A stretch of 64,000 bases of DNA from Pedococcus badiiscoriae (GCF_013408925.1 NZ_JACCAB010000001.1:3038001-3102000), one strand, 5' to 3'; counted from the first letter of the stretch, positions 53,408 through 62,156 are shown. The notes: generated by a model from the letters alone, not told the origin. Program-made: numbers and translations.

Positions 53408-54798
53408 TGGCCACGACCGCCACGACCGCCACGACCCAGGAAGCCACGACCCAGGAAGCGCAGACGCCCGTGACCTCTGCTGTCCAGGACTCCCCGGTGC
53501 CGACCCGACGCCACGACCTGCTGCGGCTCGCCACCGCGGGCTCGGTGGACGACGGCAAGTCCACCTTGGTGGGCCGCCTGCTCTACGACACCAAGTCGGT
53601 GCTCGCCGACCAGCTCGACGCGGTCGAGCGGGTCAGTCGCGAGCGCGGCCTGGACGCCGCCGACCTGGCCCTGCTGACGGACGGACTGAGGGCCGAGCGT
53701 GAGCAGGGCATCACGATCGACGTGGCGTACCGCTACTTCTCCACGGCGACCCGGTCCTACGTCCTGGCCGACACCCCGGGCCACGTCCAGTACACCCGCA
53801 ACATGGTCACCGGCGCCTCGACGGCCGAGCTCGCGCTCATCCTCATCGACGCGCGGCACGGCGTCGTCGAGCAGACCCGGCGACACCTCGCGGTCACCGG
53901 CCTGCTCGGTGTCCGTCACGTGGCCGTCGCCGTCAACAAGATGGACCTGGTCGACTGGTCGCAGCAGCGCTTCGACGAGATCGTGGCCGAGTTCGCGCGC
54001 CACGCAACGCGATTCGGCATCGAGGACGTCGCAGCGGTGCCCGTCTCGGCCCTCTTCGGTGACAACGTCGTCGACCGTTCGGACCGGGCCGGCTGGTACA
54101 CCGGTCCCACCCTGCTCGAGCACCTCGAGTCGGTGCCGGTCGGCACCGATCCCTCGGCCCAGCCACTGCGGATGCCGGTCCAGTACGTCATCCGGCCCCA
54201 GAGCGCCGATCACCCTGACTACCGCGGGTATGCCGGTCGGCTGGCGTCCGGTGTCGTTCGCCCCGGCGACGTGGTCACCGTCCTGCCCGGTGGGGGTCGC
54301 ACCACGGTGGCCGGCATCGACCGGGCCCGGGCCGACGGCTCGCTGGAAGCGCTCGAGGTGGCCTTCGCCCCCCAGTCGGTGGTGCTGCGGCTGAGCGACG
54401 ACATCGACGTGTCACGGGGCGACCTGATCGCCTCGGCCGACGAGCCCAGCCTGAGCACCCGCAGCGTCGCGGGCACCGTGGCCGTGCTGTCCGAACGCCC
54501 CCTGCGGCAGCGTGACCGCGTGCTCCTTCGCGTCGGCACGCGCACCGTCCGTGCCCTCGTCGACGACATCGTGGACCAGCTCGACATCGCCACGATGGAG
54601 CACCGGGCGGCCCCGGACGGCCTGGCGCTGAACGCCATCGGGCGGGTCCGCCTGCGCCTCGCCGACGACGTCGCCATCGACGACTACCGCGCGCTGCGCC
54701 GCACCGGCGCCTTCCTGCTCATCGACGAGGCGGACGGTTCGACCCTCGCGGCAGGCATGGCCGACGCCCCCGACCGCAACGCAGGAGAGGGCATCTGA
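53407..54798 (+). CDS. cysN: Sulfate adenylyltransferase subunit 1 CysN
   Basis: 463 residues, GTPase that drives the CysD reaction. G1 TAGSVDDGKSTLVGRLLYD near residue 42, switch region REQGITIDVAYRYF, G3 LADTPGHVQYTRNM, G4 VAVNKMDLVDW. Elongation-factor-like beta-barrels follow. The N-terminal 30 residues are a Thr/Ala/Gln-rich low-complexity stretch made of short repeats (ATTATT, QEATTQEA). There is no CysC kinase fused at the C-terminus. Confidence 0.96.
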   Translation: MATTATTATTQEATTQEAQTPVTSAVQDSPVPTRRHDLLRLATAGSVDDGKSTLVGRLLYDTKSVLADQLDAVERVSRERGLDAADLALLTDGLRAEREQGITIDVAYRYFSTATRSYVLADTPGHVQYTRNMVTGASTAELALILIDARHGVVEQTRRHLAVTGLLGVRHVAVAVNKMDLVDWSQQRFDEIVAEFARHATRFGIEDVAAVPVSALFGDNVVDRSDRAGWYTGPTLLEHLESVPVGTDPSAQPLRMPVQYVIRPQSADHPDYRGYAGRLASGVVRPGDVVTVLPGGGRTTVAGIDRARADGSLEALEVAFAPQSVVLRLSDDIDVSRGDLIASADEPSLSTRSVAGTVAVLSERPLRQRDRVLLRVGTRTVRALVDDIVDQLDIATMEHRAAPDGLALNAIGRVRLRLADDVAIDDYRALRRTGAFLLIDEADGSTLAAGMADAPDRNAGEGI

Positions 54799-56168
54799 TG
54801 TCGTCGCCGGACTATCCCCTGACACTCGACCTGGCCGGGCGCCGGGTCGTGGTCGTCGGCGGTGGGCCCGTGGCAGCCCGCCGCACCGCCGGCCTGGTCG
54901 AGGCCGGCGCCGAGGTGGACCTCGTCGCGCCGTTCATCTGCGAGGACCTCGCGGAGCTGCTGTCCGCCGGCAGGGTGACCTGGGTCGAGCGCGAGTTCCT
55001 CACCGGTGACCTGACGTTGAAGGACCGTGGGGCCTCTGGGGCCGACGATCCTGCGCAGTCGCGCGCCGAAGGAGTGTTCGAGCCGGCCTGGCTGGTGCAC
55101 ACGGCGACGGGCGACCCCTTGGTCGACGCCCAGGTCGCGAGTGAGGCCGAGGCGGCCCGGATCTGGTGCGTCCGCGCGGACGCCGCGCAGGACTCCTCGG
55201 CGTGGACGCCGGCGGTGGCCAGGGGCGCCGCGGGCACTGCCAGCGAGGGGCTCACCGTCGCGGTCAGCGCCGGGGGCGACCCGCGCCGTGCGACTGCGGT
55301 CCGCGACGCCGTGCTCGCTGCCCTCGACGGCGGCACCCTCCCCGTGCGCCGGGTGCGCCGGGTGCGCCGCGGCGCTCTCGAACGGGACGCTTCGGACCAG
55401 GGTGCTCCGGACCAGGACGCGACGCGTCCCGTCGGCCACGTGGCCCTCGTCGGCGGCGGGCCGGGCGCGGACGACCTCATCACCGTCCGCGGGCGTGCCC
55501 TCCTGGCGGCGGCCGACGTGATCGTGACCGACCGGCTCGGACCGCGTGGCCTGCTGAGCACCGTCGGCGCCGACGTCGAGGTCATCGACGTCGGCAAGAC
55601 CCCGGGCAACCACCCCGTGAGCCAGACCCGCATCAACGAGCTGCTCGTCCAGCACGCCCGCCTCGGCAAGCGGGTGGTGCGGCTCAAGGGCGGTGACCCG
55701 TTCGTCCTCGGTCGGGGCGGCGAGGAGGCGCTGCACTGCGTCGAGCACGGCGTCCCCGTCGAGGTCGTGCCCGGGGTGACCTCCGCGGTGTCGGTCCCGG
55801 CGGCTGCCGGCATCCCGGTGACGCACCGGGGGATCGCCGCCTCCTTCGTCGTGGCTTCGGCGCACGAGGGCGCCGAGCACGTGCTCGCCGCCGCGGCCGA
55901 CGCGGCCCCGGATGCCACCCTCGTGCTGCTCATGGGCATCACCCGGCTGGCCGAGACCGCCGCGGCCCTGGTCGCCGCGGGCCGCCCCGCCGACACCCCG
56001 GTGGCGCTGGTCGAACGCGGCTGGACCCCCGAGCAGCGCACCACGACGACCACCTTGGCCCACGCCGCGCGCGACGCCGTGGCGGCGGGCGTGCGGGCCC
56101 CTGCGGTGGTGGTGGTGGGTCAGGTTGTCAGCCTGCGTGAACGCCTCGGCGACCTCTCGGGGGAGTAG
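54798..56168 (+). CDS. cysG: Sirohaem synthase CysG-like (dehydrogenase plus uroporphyrinogen methyltransferase)
   Basis: 456 residues, TGATG overlap with cysN. N-terminal NAD-domain RRVVVVGGGPVAARRTAGLV near residue 14 and LTVAVSAGGDPRRATAVRDA near 153 (precorrin-2 dehydrogenase). Then an Arg/Asp-rich linker (RRVRRVRRGALERDASDQG, about 182-200) replaces most of the helical dimerisation domain seen in E. coli CysG. The C-terminal SUMT half begins HVALVGGGPGADDLITVRGR and has VVRLKGGDPFVLGRGGEEAL and GVTSAVSVPAAAGIPVTHRG. It makes the sirohaem precursor for Sir; iron insertion may fall to the next gene. Confidence 0.92.
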   Translation: MSSPDYPLTLDLAGRRVVVVGGGPVAARRTAGLVEAGAEVDLVAPFICEDLAELLSAGRVTWVEREFLTGDLTLKDRGASGADDPAQSRAEGVFEPAWLVHTATGDPLVDAQVASEAEAARIWCVRADAAQDSSAWTPAVARGAAGTASEGLTVAVSAGGDPRRATAVRDAVLAALDGGTLPVRRVRRVRRGALERDASDQGAPDQDATRPVGHVALVGGGPGADDLITVRGRALLAAADVIVTDRLGPRGLLSTVGADVEVIDVGKTPGNHPVSQTRINELLVQHARLGKRVVRLKGGDPFVLGRGGEEALHCVEHGVPVEVVPGVTSAVSVPAAAGIPVTHRGIAASFVVASAHEGAEHVLAAAADAAPDATLVLLMGITRLAETAAALVAAGRPADTPVALVERGWTPEQRTTTTTLAHAARDAVAAGVRAPAVVVVGQVVSLRERLGDLSGE

Positions 56169-56171
56169 CGT
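56166..56171 (+). promoter_or_regulatory. -10-like TAGCGT before cbiX
   Basis: TAGCGT overlaps the cysG stop TAG and is 7 nt from GTG 56179. It could be an internal leaderless promoter, or just a chance match because the stop supplies TAG. Confidence 0.35.
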
Positions 56172-56178
56172 CTCGCGG

Positions 56179-56904
56179 GTGACCACCGAATCCGACATCG
56201 TCCTGCTGGCGCACGGGTCGCCGGACCCACGCCACGCGCAGGGCGTCGAGGCCCTGGCCGCGCGCGTCCGCGCGCTGGCCCCGCACCGGCCGGTGCACAC
56301 GGCATACCTCGACCACCACCCGCCCAGCCCGCGGGACACGGGGATGGCCCTGGGGCCGCACGCGATCGTCGTGCCCGTGCTGCTCACCCCGGCCTTCCAC
56401 GCCAGGGTCGACGTGCCCACCGCCGTCGACGAGCTGACCCGGGTGTCCGGTGCGCACGTCGCGGTCGCCGACCCCCTCGGCCCGCACGAGCTGCTGCTCG
56501 ACGCGGCGGAGGAGCTCCTTGCGGCGCAGGGAATCCATCCTGACCCCACCACGGCGGTGCTCCTGTATGCCGCGGGGTCCAGTGGCAGCGACGCCGTCGC
56601 CACGGTGGGACGCACCCTCGCCGAACACCCCCGCGTGGGGTGGGGGCCGTGGAGCGTGGCCGCGCTCGAGGGCGGGTCGACGATCGACCAGCTGCTGCGA
56701 CGGCTCCCCGACGAGGTGGAGCGGACCGTGGTGGTGTCGTTCATGGTGGCCGAGGGGATCCTGAGGGACCGGATGGCGCAGCACTGCGGCCGGGCGGGTG
56801 TGTCGATGGTCGCCGGCGCTCTGGCCCAGACGTCGGCAGTGGCGCACCTCGTCCTGGAACGGGCGCACAGCGTCCTGGCGAAGGCGGATAGCCTGCCCGC
56901 GTGA
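56179..56904 (+). CDS. Sirohydrochlorin chelatase family protein (CbiX/SirB)
   Basis: 241 residues, GTG start, 10 nt after the cysG stop. Begins IVLLAHGSPDPRHAQGVEAL, with the catalytic His of class II chelatases, followed by IVVPVLLTPAFHARVDVPTA and a second half with AAGSSGSDAVATVGRTL and TVVVSFMVAEGILRDRMAQH. Position after cysG and in the sulfate operon suggests iron insertion into sirohydrochlorin to finish sirohaem. Cobalt insertion (cobalamin) is less likely since no cob genes are near. Confidence 0.88.
   Translation: MTTESDIVLLAHGSPDPRHAQGVEALAARVRALAPHRPVHTAYLDHHPPSPRDTGMALGPHAIVVPVLLTPAFHARVDVPTAVDELTRVSGAHVAVADPLGPHELLLDAAEELLAAQGIHPDPTTAVLLYAAGSSGSDAVATVGRTLAEHPRVGWGPWSVAALEGGSTIDQLLRRLPDEVERTVVVSFMVAEGILRDRMAQHCGRAGVSMVAGALAQTSAVAHLVLERAHSVLAKADSLPA
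56889..56894 (+). promoter_or_regulatory. -10-like TAGCCT before echA
   Basis: TAGCCT lies in the last codons of cbiX, 6 nt before GTG 56901. The gene also overlaps the cbiX stop, so both readthrough and its own leaderless promoter are possible. Confidence 0.35.
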
Positions 56905-57689
56905 GCGATGCAGCCAAGCCCCACCCGCACCTGACCGTCACCCGCGACGGCGCCGTCCTCACCGTCAGCCTGGACAATGCGGCCCGGCGCAATGCCCAGA
57001 CCCCCAGCCTGTGGGCCGCCCTGGCCGCCGCAGCGACGGGCCTCGACCCGGATGTGCGGGTGGTGGTCCTGCGGGGCGAGGGTCCGTCGTTCTCGGCGGG
57101 GCTCGATCGCGGCATGCTCGCTCCCGGCGGGGTGCCCGGAGAGGTCGACATGGTCGCCATGGCGGCGGACAGTGCCGAGGCGGCTGCTGAGGTCATCGAG
57201 GACTTCCAGCGCGGGTTCTCGGCGTGGGCGACCGTTCCCGCGGTGGTCGTGGCCGCCGTGCAGGGGCACGCCATCGGGGCCGGTTTCCAGCTGGCCCTCG
57301 CCGCGGACCTGCGGGTCGTGGCCGATGACGTGCAGTTCACGATGAGGGAGACCTCCCTCGGGCTCGTGCCCGACCTGGCCGGCACGACGCCGCTGGTCTC
57401 GCTGGTCGGCGTGGCCCGGGCGCTGGAGATCTGCGCGACGGGCCGCTTCGTGGGCGCGTCCGAGGCCGTGGCCATCGGCCTGGCCAACGTCGCGGTGTCG
57501 GTGGACGCCCTCGAGGCCACGACGGCCGACCTGGTGGCTGCCCTGCTCGCCGCCCCCGAAGCGGCGTTGCGTGAGCTCAAGCCGTTGCTGCGCAGCGCGG
57601 CCTCCGCCGACCGCGAGACCCAGCTGCGCCTCGAACGCGAGGCCCAGGGCCGGCTGCTGCACGGCCTCGCCGGGTTGCTGCCCCGCTGA
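56901..57689 (+). CDS. Enoyl-CoA hydratase/isomerase family protein
   Basis: 262 residues, GTG overlapping the cbiX stop (GTGA). Crotonase fold: VVLRGEGPSFSAGLDRGML (oxyanion hole) and VVAAVQGHAIGAGFQLALAA, AFGLVPD-like TSLGLVPDLAGTTPLVSLVG with an Asp where many hydratases have a catalytic Glu. That change makes a plain hydratase uncertain; isomerase or other crotonase reactions are possible. Mycobacterial echA12 occupies a comparable place near the suf/ABC-F genes. A small hairpin follows. Confidence 0.88.
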   Translation: MSDAAKPHPHLTVTRDGAVLTVSLDNAARRNAQTPSLWAALAAAATGLDPDVRVVVLRGEGPSFSAGLDRGMLAPGGVPGEVDMVAMAADSAEAAAEVIEDFQRGFSAWATVPAVVVAAVQGHAIGAGFQLALAADLRVVADDVQFTMRETSLGLVPDLAGTTPLVSLVGVARALEICATGRFVGASEAVAIGLANVAVSVDALEATTADLVAALLAAPEAALRELKPLLRSAASADRETQLRLEREAQGRLLHGLAGLLPR

Positions 57690-57746
57690 CTCCCTGCCGT
57701 TCCGCGCTCGGCGCAATGTCAGTGGCCTGCCGCATGATGGGGAATG

Positions 57747-57768
57747 CGCCGTCATCGGGACGGCGTTT
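57747..57768 (+). terminator. Hairpin terminator after echA
   Basis: CGCCGTC-ATCGG-GACGGCG followed by TTTC, 58 nt after the echA stop. The 7-bp GC stem with a short T-run fits an intrinsic terminator. Confidence 0.5.
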
Positions 57769-57795
57769 CACCGGCGTGAGCAGAGGAGACGTCCC

Positions 57796-59682
57796 GTGAG
57801 CCACTCGGGCTGGATGGCCATGCGTTCGCTGACCCGCGACGACTCGGTCAAGGACCGCAAGCTGGCACCCGGCACTGCCAAGCGGGTCGGGTCCTACGCG
57901 CGACCGTTCCGACGCGAGATCGGGCTCTTCCTGGTCCTGGTCATCATCGACTCGGCCCTCGTCGTGGCCACGCCGCTGCTGCTCAAGGAGCTGATCGACA
58001 AGGGCATCACCCCTCGTGACCGGGGTGTCGTCATCGCGCTCGCCCTGGTGGTCGCGGCCCTTGCCGTGGTCAGCGGGGCCCTGACCCTCGTGGAGCGCTG
58101 GTACTCCAGCCGGATCGGCGAGGGGCTGATCTACTCGCTGCGCGTCGAGGTGTTCTCGCACGTCCTGCGCCAGCCGATCGCGTTCTTCACCCGGGCCCAG
58201 ACCGGCGCCCTGGTGAGCCGCCTCAACAGCGACGTCATCGGTGCCCAGCAGGCCTTCACGTCGGTGCTCTCGAGTGTCGTGAGCAACGTCGTCTCCCTGG
58301 TCCTGATCATCGCGACGATGGCCACGCTGTCCTGGCAGCTCACCGTCGCGTCGCTGGCCCTCGTGCCGTTCTTCCTGCTGCCCGCGCGGTTGATGGGCAA
58401 GCGCCTGGCCGGCCTCGCCCATGCGCAGATGGGTCTCAACGCCGATCTCGGGTCGCGGATGACCGAGCGGTTCAACGTCGCCGGCGCGCTGCTGGTCAAG
58501 CTCTTCGGTGACCCGCGGCGTGAGGACCGCGAGTATGCCGCGCAGGCGGCTGGCGTGCGCGACATGGGCGTGCGGATCTCGATCAACCGCAGCATCTTCT
58601 TCGTCGCCCTGACCCTGGTGGCCTCGCTGGCAACGGCGATGGTCTATGGCTTCGGCGGACTGATGGCCGTCAGTGGCGAGCTGTCGATCGGCACCCTGCT
58701 GGCGCTGACCGCCCTGCTGGCCCGCCTCTACGGTCCCCTCACCTCCCTGTCGAACGTCCGCGTCGACGTCATGACGGCCCTGGTGTCGTTCGAGCGGGTC
58801 TTCGAGGTGCTCGACCTGCAGCCGTTGGTGACCGAGCGTGCGGATGCCCGAGCGCTGCCGTCCGGTCCCGTCCGGGTCGAGGTCGAGGGTGTGGCGTTCC
58901 GCTACCCGTCGGCCGACGAGGTGTCGCTCGCCTCGCTCGAAAGCGTCGCGGCCGGGGACCGCAAGGGGAGCGGGGTCGTCCTGCGGGACATCAGCTTCGA
59001 GGCACAGCCGGGACAGCTGGTCGCCCTGGTCGGGCCCAGCGGTGCCGGCAAGTCGACGATCACGGCCCTCATCGCGCGGCTCTACGACCCCTCGACCGGA
59101 GCCGTGCGCATCAACGGCGTCGACCTTCGCGAGGCCACCCTCGGCTCGGTGGCCCAGACCGTCGGGATGGTCACCCAGGAGGCGCACCTGTTCCACGACA
59201 CGATCCGGGCCAACCTCACCTACGCCGCTCCCGGTGCCACCGACGACCAGCTCGTCGCTGCCCTCAAGGCGGCCCAGGTGTGGTCGCTCGTGGGCTCCCT
59301 CCCGGAGGGGCTGGACACCGTGGTGGGCGACCGCGGCCACCGGTTGTCCGGCGGGGAGAAGCAGCGCCTGGCCCTGGCTCGCCTGCTGCTGAAGGGACCC
59401 GGCCTCATCGTCCTCGACGAGGCGACCGCCCACCTCGACAGCGAGTCCGAGGCCGCCGTCCAGCGAGCACTCGATACGGCCCTGGAAGGCCGTACGGCGA
59501 TCGTGATCGCGCACCGGCTGTCCACGGTGCGCGGTGCCGACCAGATCCTCGTCGTCGACCAGGGCCGCATCGTCGAGCGAGGCACGCATCGCGAGCTCAT
59601 CGAGCGTGGCGGGCTCTACAACGACCTCTACACCACGCAGTTCGCCGACCAGGAGCCCCGCAGCAGCGACGTCCCCGCCTGA
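57796..59682 (+). CDS. ABC transporter, fused permease-ATPase exporter
   Basis: 628 residues, GTG 57796 with AGAGGAGA 8 nt upstream; the frame stays open upstream through echA without support. Six membrane segments (first EIGLFLVLVIIDSALVVATP near residue 39), then an ATPase domain with Walker A LVGPSGAGKSTITALIARLY near 411, signature HRLSGGEKQRLALARLLL near 514, Walker B GLIVLDEATAHLDSES and switch HRLSTVRGAD. It is a homodimer-type half transporter (MsbA/LmrA-like). Export substrate is unknown. It is convergent with the SURF1 gene 22 nt away. Confidence 0.92.
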   Translation: MSHSGWMAMRSLTRDDSVKDRKLAPGTAKRVGSYARPFRREIGLFLVLVIIDSALVVATPLLLKELIDKGITPRDRGVVIALALVVAALAVVSGALTLVERWYSSRIGEGLIYSLRVEVFSHVLRQPIAFFTRAQTGALVSRLNSDVIGAQQAFTSVLSSVVSNVVSLVLIIATMATLSWQLTVASLALVPFFLLPARLMGKRLAGLAHAQMGLNADLGSRMTERFNVAGALLVKLFGDPRREDREYAAQAAGVRDMGVRISINRSIFFVALTLVASLATAMVYGFGGLMAVSGELSIGTLLALTALLARLYGPLTSLSNVRVDVMTALVSFERVFEVLDLQPLVTERADARALPSGPVRVEVEGVAFRYPSADEVSLASLESVAAGDRKGSGVVLRDISFEAQPGQLVALVGPSGAGKSTITALIARLYDPSTGAVRINGVDLREATLGSVAQTVGMVTQEAHLFHDTIRANLTYAAPGATDDQLVAALKAAQVWSLVGSLPEGLDTVVGDRGHRLSGGEKQRLALARLLLKGPGLIVLDEATAHLDSESEAAVQRALDTALEGRTAIVIAHRLSTVRGADQILVVDQGRIVERGTHRELIERGGLYNDLYTTQFADQEPRSSDVPA

Positions 59683-59704
59683 GCGCGCTCGAGGGCCGAC
59701 GTCG

Positions 59705-60499
59705 TCAGGCGTCTTCCTCGTCCCAGATGCGGACCTTCTTGGGGCTGGCCGGACCGGCCTGCTGCGGTGTCGTGGCACCCTCGAGGTACTCGCGGCGGGC
59801 CCCGAACCAGACCAGGACGAAGCCTGCGACCATCCCGAGCCACCACTGGAAGGCATAGGCCTGGTGCGGCCCTAGGTCGGTGTCGGGTGCCTCCAGAGGG
59901 GTGGGGCGACTCGGGGCGGAGCCGTCGGGGAGACGCTCGACGTCGAGCACGACGTACGCGCCGAGCAGCTGCGTGCCGACCCGCGAGCTGACCTCCGCCT
60001 GGTTGATGCTCGCGACCTGGCCCGCGGGCATCGACTTGCCCAGCGACGGCTCCCATCGGCGCAACCAGCCGGTCACCGTGAGCGACGCGGTCGGCGGGGG
60101 CACGACCCGGGGGAGGGTCTGCGCGGTCTGGGCGTTCATCACCCAGCCACGGTCGACGAGCACGGTCGCACCGGAGTCGTCGACGAACGGGACCAGCACC
60201 TCGTAGCCGTAGGTGCCCTGGTAGGGACGGTTGCGCACGAGCAAGGTCTTGTCCGCGGCATACCTGCCGTGCATCGTGACCCGGGTCCACTCCTCGGCGA
60301 GCGGCATGGGGGCCGGGCCCAGCACGTCGGTGACGGGGCGAGGCTTGGCGTCGTAGTGGGCATGGATGCGGTCGGCTCGGGCCGCCTTGGCCTCGTAGCG
60401 GTGCCATTGCCACTGGCCGAGGAAGTACGCGGCCACCGCGAAGGCCAGGGCGACCCCGAAGGCACCCAGCCACCGACGCGATGTGAGCACCTTGACCAC
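59705..60499 (-). CDS. SURF1 family cytochrome oxidase assembly protein
   Basis: 264 residues, GTG 60499 placed 6 nt after a TACCGT -10 box. Two membrane spans at the ends (WLGAFGVALAFAVAAYFLG and FQWWLGMVAGFVLVWFGA) enclose an exterior domain with the family motifs TVLVDRGWVMNAQ and TVTGWLRRWEP. SURF1 helps insert haem A into cytochrome c oxidase, in keeping with ctaA/ctaB in the window. A 25-residue hydrophilic tail follows (TPQQAGPASPKKVRIWDEED). Confidence 0.92.
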   Translation of the reverse strand: MVKVLTSRRWLGAFGVALAFAVAAYFLGQWQWHRYEAKAARADRIHAHYDAKPRPVTDVLGPAPMPLAEEWTRVTMHGRYAADKTLLVRNRPYQGTYGYEVLVPFVDDSGATVLVDRGWVMNAQTAQTLPRVVPPPTASLTVTGWLRRWEPSLGKSMPAGQVASINQAEVSSRVGTQLLGAYVVLDVERLPDGSAPSRPTPLEAPDTDLGPHQAYAFQWWLGMVAGFVLVWFGARREYLEGATTPQQAGPASPKKVRIWDEEDA

Positions 60500-60505
60500 T
60501 GCTTC

Positions 60506-60511
60506 ACGGTA
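60506..60511 (-). promoter_or_regulatory. -10 box TACCGT of SURF1 (leaderless)
   Basis: TACCGT on the minus strand, 6 nt (GAAGCA), then GTG at 60499. It is only 7 bp from the moaA -10 box on the other strand. Confidence 0.5.
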
Positions 60512-60518
60512 CCCGGCT

Positions 60519-60524
60519 TAGGCT
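60519..60524 (+). promoter_or_regulatory. -10 box TAGGCT of moaA (leaderless)
   Basis: TAGGCT, 7 nt (AGGGACC), then ATG 60532. AGGGA could double as a weak ribosome site if transcription began further upstream. Confidence 0.5.
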
Positions 60525-60531
60525 AGGGACC

Positions 60532-61578
60532 ATGACGGGCCTTCCCTTTCCCAGCGTGCGCGGTGAGAGCCGTGCTCCTGAGGGGACCGTCGGGCTGCCT
60601 GACCAGCTGGGCAGGGTGGCCCGCGACCTGCGCGTGTCGGTGACCGACCGGTGCAACCTTCGCTGTCGGTACTGCATGCCGGCCGAGGGGCTGCCGTGGC
60701 TGGCCAAGCCCGAGATGCTCACCGACGACGAGCTCGTCCGGGTGATCGGGGTGTTCGTCGGCCTGGGGATCACGCAGATCCGGCTGACCGGTGGGGAGCC
60801 GTTGTTGCGCCGCTCCCTCGTCGACGTCGTGCGACGGGTGGCCGCGCTAGAGCCGCGGCCACGGATCGCCATGACCACCAACGGCATCGGCCTCGACCGC
60901 CTGGCCCAGCCGCTGGCCGACGCCGGCCTGGACCGGGTCAACGTCAGCCTCGACACCATCGACCCGCAGGAGTTCGCGGACCTGACCCGACGCGACCGGC
61001 TGCACGACGTCGAGCTGGGCCTCAAGGCCGCCGCAGCCGCTGGGCTGGCACCGGTCAAGGTCAACGCCGTCGCGATGCGTGGCATCAACGACCACTCCGT
61101 CGGCGACCTGCTCCAGTGGTGCCTGGACCGCGGGTACGAGCTGCGGTTCATCGAGCAGATGCCGCTCGACGCCCAGCACGGCTGGGACGCCTCCACGATG
61201 ATCAGCGCGGAGGAGATCAGGGAGCGGCTGGGGGAGCGGTTCGAGCTCACACCGCTGCCCGCCGCCGACCGTGGCAGTGCCCCTGCCGAGCGGTTCCTCG
61301 TCGATGGCGGACCCTTCACGGTGGGCATCATCGCCAGCGTCAGCGCACCGTTCTGTGCCGCCTGCGACCGCACGCGGCTCACGGCCGACGGCCAGGTGCG
61401 CAACTGCCTCTTCTCCCAGCGGGAGACCGACCTGCTGGGGCCGCTGCGTGCGGGCGCCACGGACGAGGAGCTCGCAGCACTCATCCAGGGCGAGATGTGG
61501 CGCAAGGCGCCGGGGCACGGCATCGGCACCGCCGACTTCGTCCAGCCGGACCGTCCGATGTCCGCCATCGGAGGCTAG
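60532..61578 (+). CDS. moaA: GTP 3',8-cyclase MoaA
   Basis: 348 residues. Radical SAM enzyme that starts molybdenum cofactor synthesis. N-terminal cluster VTDRCNLRCRYCMP near residue 37, SAM site RLTGGEPLLRRSLVD, and C-terminal cluster SAPFCAACDRTRLTADGQVR plus NCLFS. It ends with the characteristic GG. No other moa genes are beside it, so other steps are elsewhere. Promoter overlaps with the SURF1 promoter. Confidence 0.96.
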   Translation: MTGLPFPSVRGESRAPEGTVGLPDQLGRVARDLRVSVTDRCNLRCRYCMPAEGLPWLAKPEMLTDDELVRVIGVFVGLGITQIRLTGGEPLLRRSLVDVVRRVAALEPRPRIAMTTNGIGLDRLAQPLADAGLDRVNVSLDTIDPQEFADLTRRDRLHDVELGLKAAAAAGLAPVKVNAVAMRGINDHSVGDLLQWCLDRGYELRFIEQMPLDAQHGWDASTMISAEEIRERLGERFELTPLPAADRGSAPAERFLVDGGPFTVGIIASVSAPFCAACDRTRLTADGQVRNCLFSQRETDLLGPLRAGATDEELAALIQGEMWRKAPGHGIGTADFVQPDRPMSAIGG

Positions 61579-61592
61579 CCGCGCCAGGTCGG

Positions 61593-61622
61593 AGCTCGTT
61601 CAGCCGCAGCTCGTTCAGCCGG
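61593..61622. repeat. 15-bp tandem duplication spanning a stop codon
   Basis: AGCTCGTTCAGCCG(C/G) occurs twice (61593 and 61608). The second copy carries the stop codon of the leftward small gene (TGA at 61617-61615), and the first repeats it downstream. A similar arrangement occurs at 2486-2525. Confidence 0.65.
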
Positions 61623-61824
61623 CTGTCTCGGGGATCGCGTCGGCGGGGACGGTCTCGACGAGGAAGCCGCGGATCGAGAGGAACTCCCCGAGCGAGGTCC
61701 GGTGCTCGTCGCAGGCCAGCCAGACCTTGCGACGGTCGGCGGTGTGCAGCGTGGGGTTGTTCCACAGGTGCGCCCAGGTGGCGGGGTTGCGACACGCCTT
61801 GGCGCTGCAGACGAGGGCGCCCAT
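61615..61824 (-). CDS. Small Cys-rich protein, hypothetical
   Basis: 69 residues, ATG overlapping the upstream stop (TGATG). CSAKACRNPATWAHLWNNP (about residues 6-24) and WLACDEHRTSLGEFLS carry three Cys and one or two His that could bind zinc. I know similar short actinobacterial proteins of unknown function in this pairing with a DUF3099 gene. No catalytic motif is visible. Both neighbours and codon use support that it is real. Confidence 0.7.
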   Translation of the reverse strand: MGALVCSAKACRNPATWAHLWNNPTLHTADRRKVWLACDEHRTSLGEFLSIRGFLVETVPADAIPETAG

Positions 61825-62144
61825 CAGCGGGTGATCTGCTCGGGGCCGTCGCCGCGCGGCGTCACCGGTGCCGACGAGCCCGGCGCACGTGGGCGGACGG
61901 CGTTGGCCAGCACGACGGCCACGTACGGGAGCAGGATGGCGGCGACCGCGAGGCTGCCCCACAGCCACCACGGGGCCCCCCGCGTCGCGGTCAGCACGGC
62001 CAGGATGAAGCACGCGGTGCGGATGCCCATGGTCACGAGGTAGCGCCGGATCCGGCCCGCCTGCTCCTGCGCCAGCGACTCCGGGACGGTCGTCACCGAC
62101 TGCACGACGGGCTCGTCGTGGTGGTGGCGGTGGGGGCGCGGCAC
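61824..62144 (-). CDS. DUF3099-like membrane protein
   Basis: 106 residues. GTG 62144 lies 6 nt after TATCGT, so leaderless. His-rich N-terminus (PRPHRHHHDE), then two hydrophobic segments (LVTMGIRTACFILAVLTAT and GSLAVAAILLPYVAVVLANA) separated by a short Trp-rich loop APWWLWG. This resembles the DUF3099 family of actinobacteria. A Pro/Arg/Gly tail ends at the overlapping stop. Function unknown. Confidence 0.7.
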   Translation of the reverse strand: MPRPHRHHHDEPVVQSVTTVPESLAQEQAGRIRRYLVTMGIRTACFILAVLTATRGAPWWLWGSLAVAAILLPYVAVVLANAVRPRAPGSSAPVTPRGDGPEQITR

Positions 62145-62150
62145 ATGTCC

Positions 62151-62156
62151 ACGATA
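62151..62156 (-). promoter_or_regulatory. -10 box TATCGT of DUF3099 gene (leaderless)
   Basis: TATCGT on the minus strand, 6 nt (GGACAT), then GTG at 62144. Confidence 0.5.
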
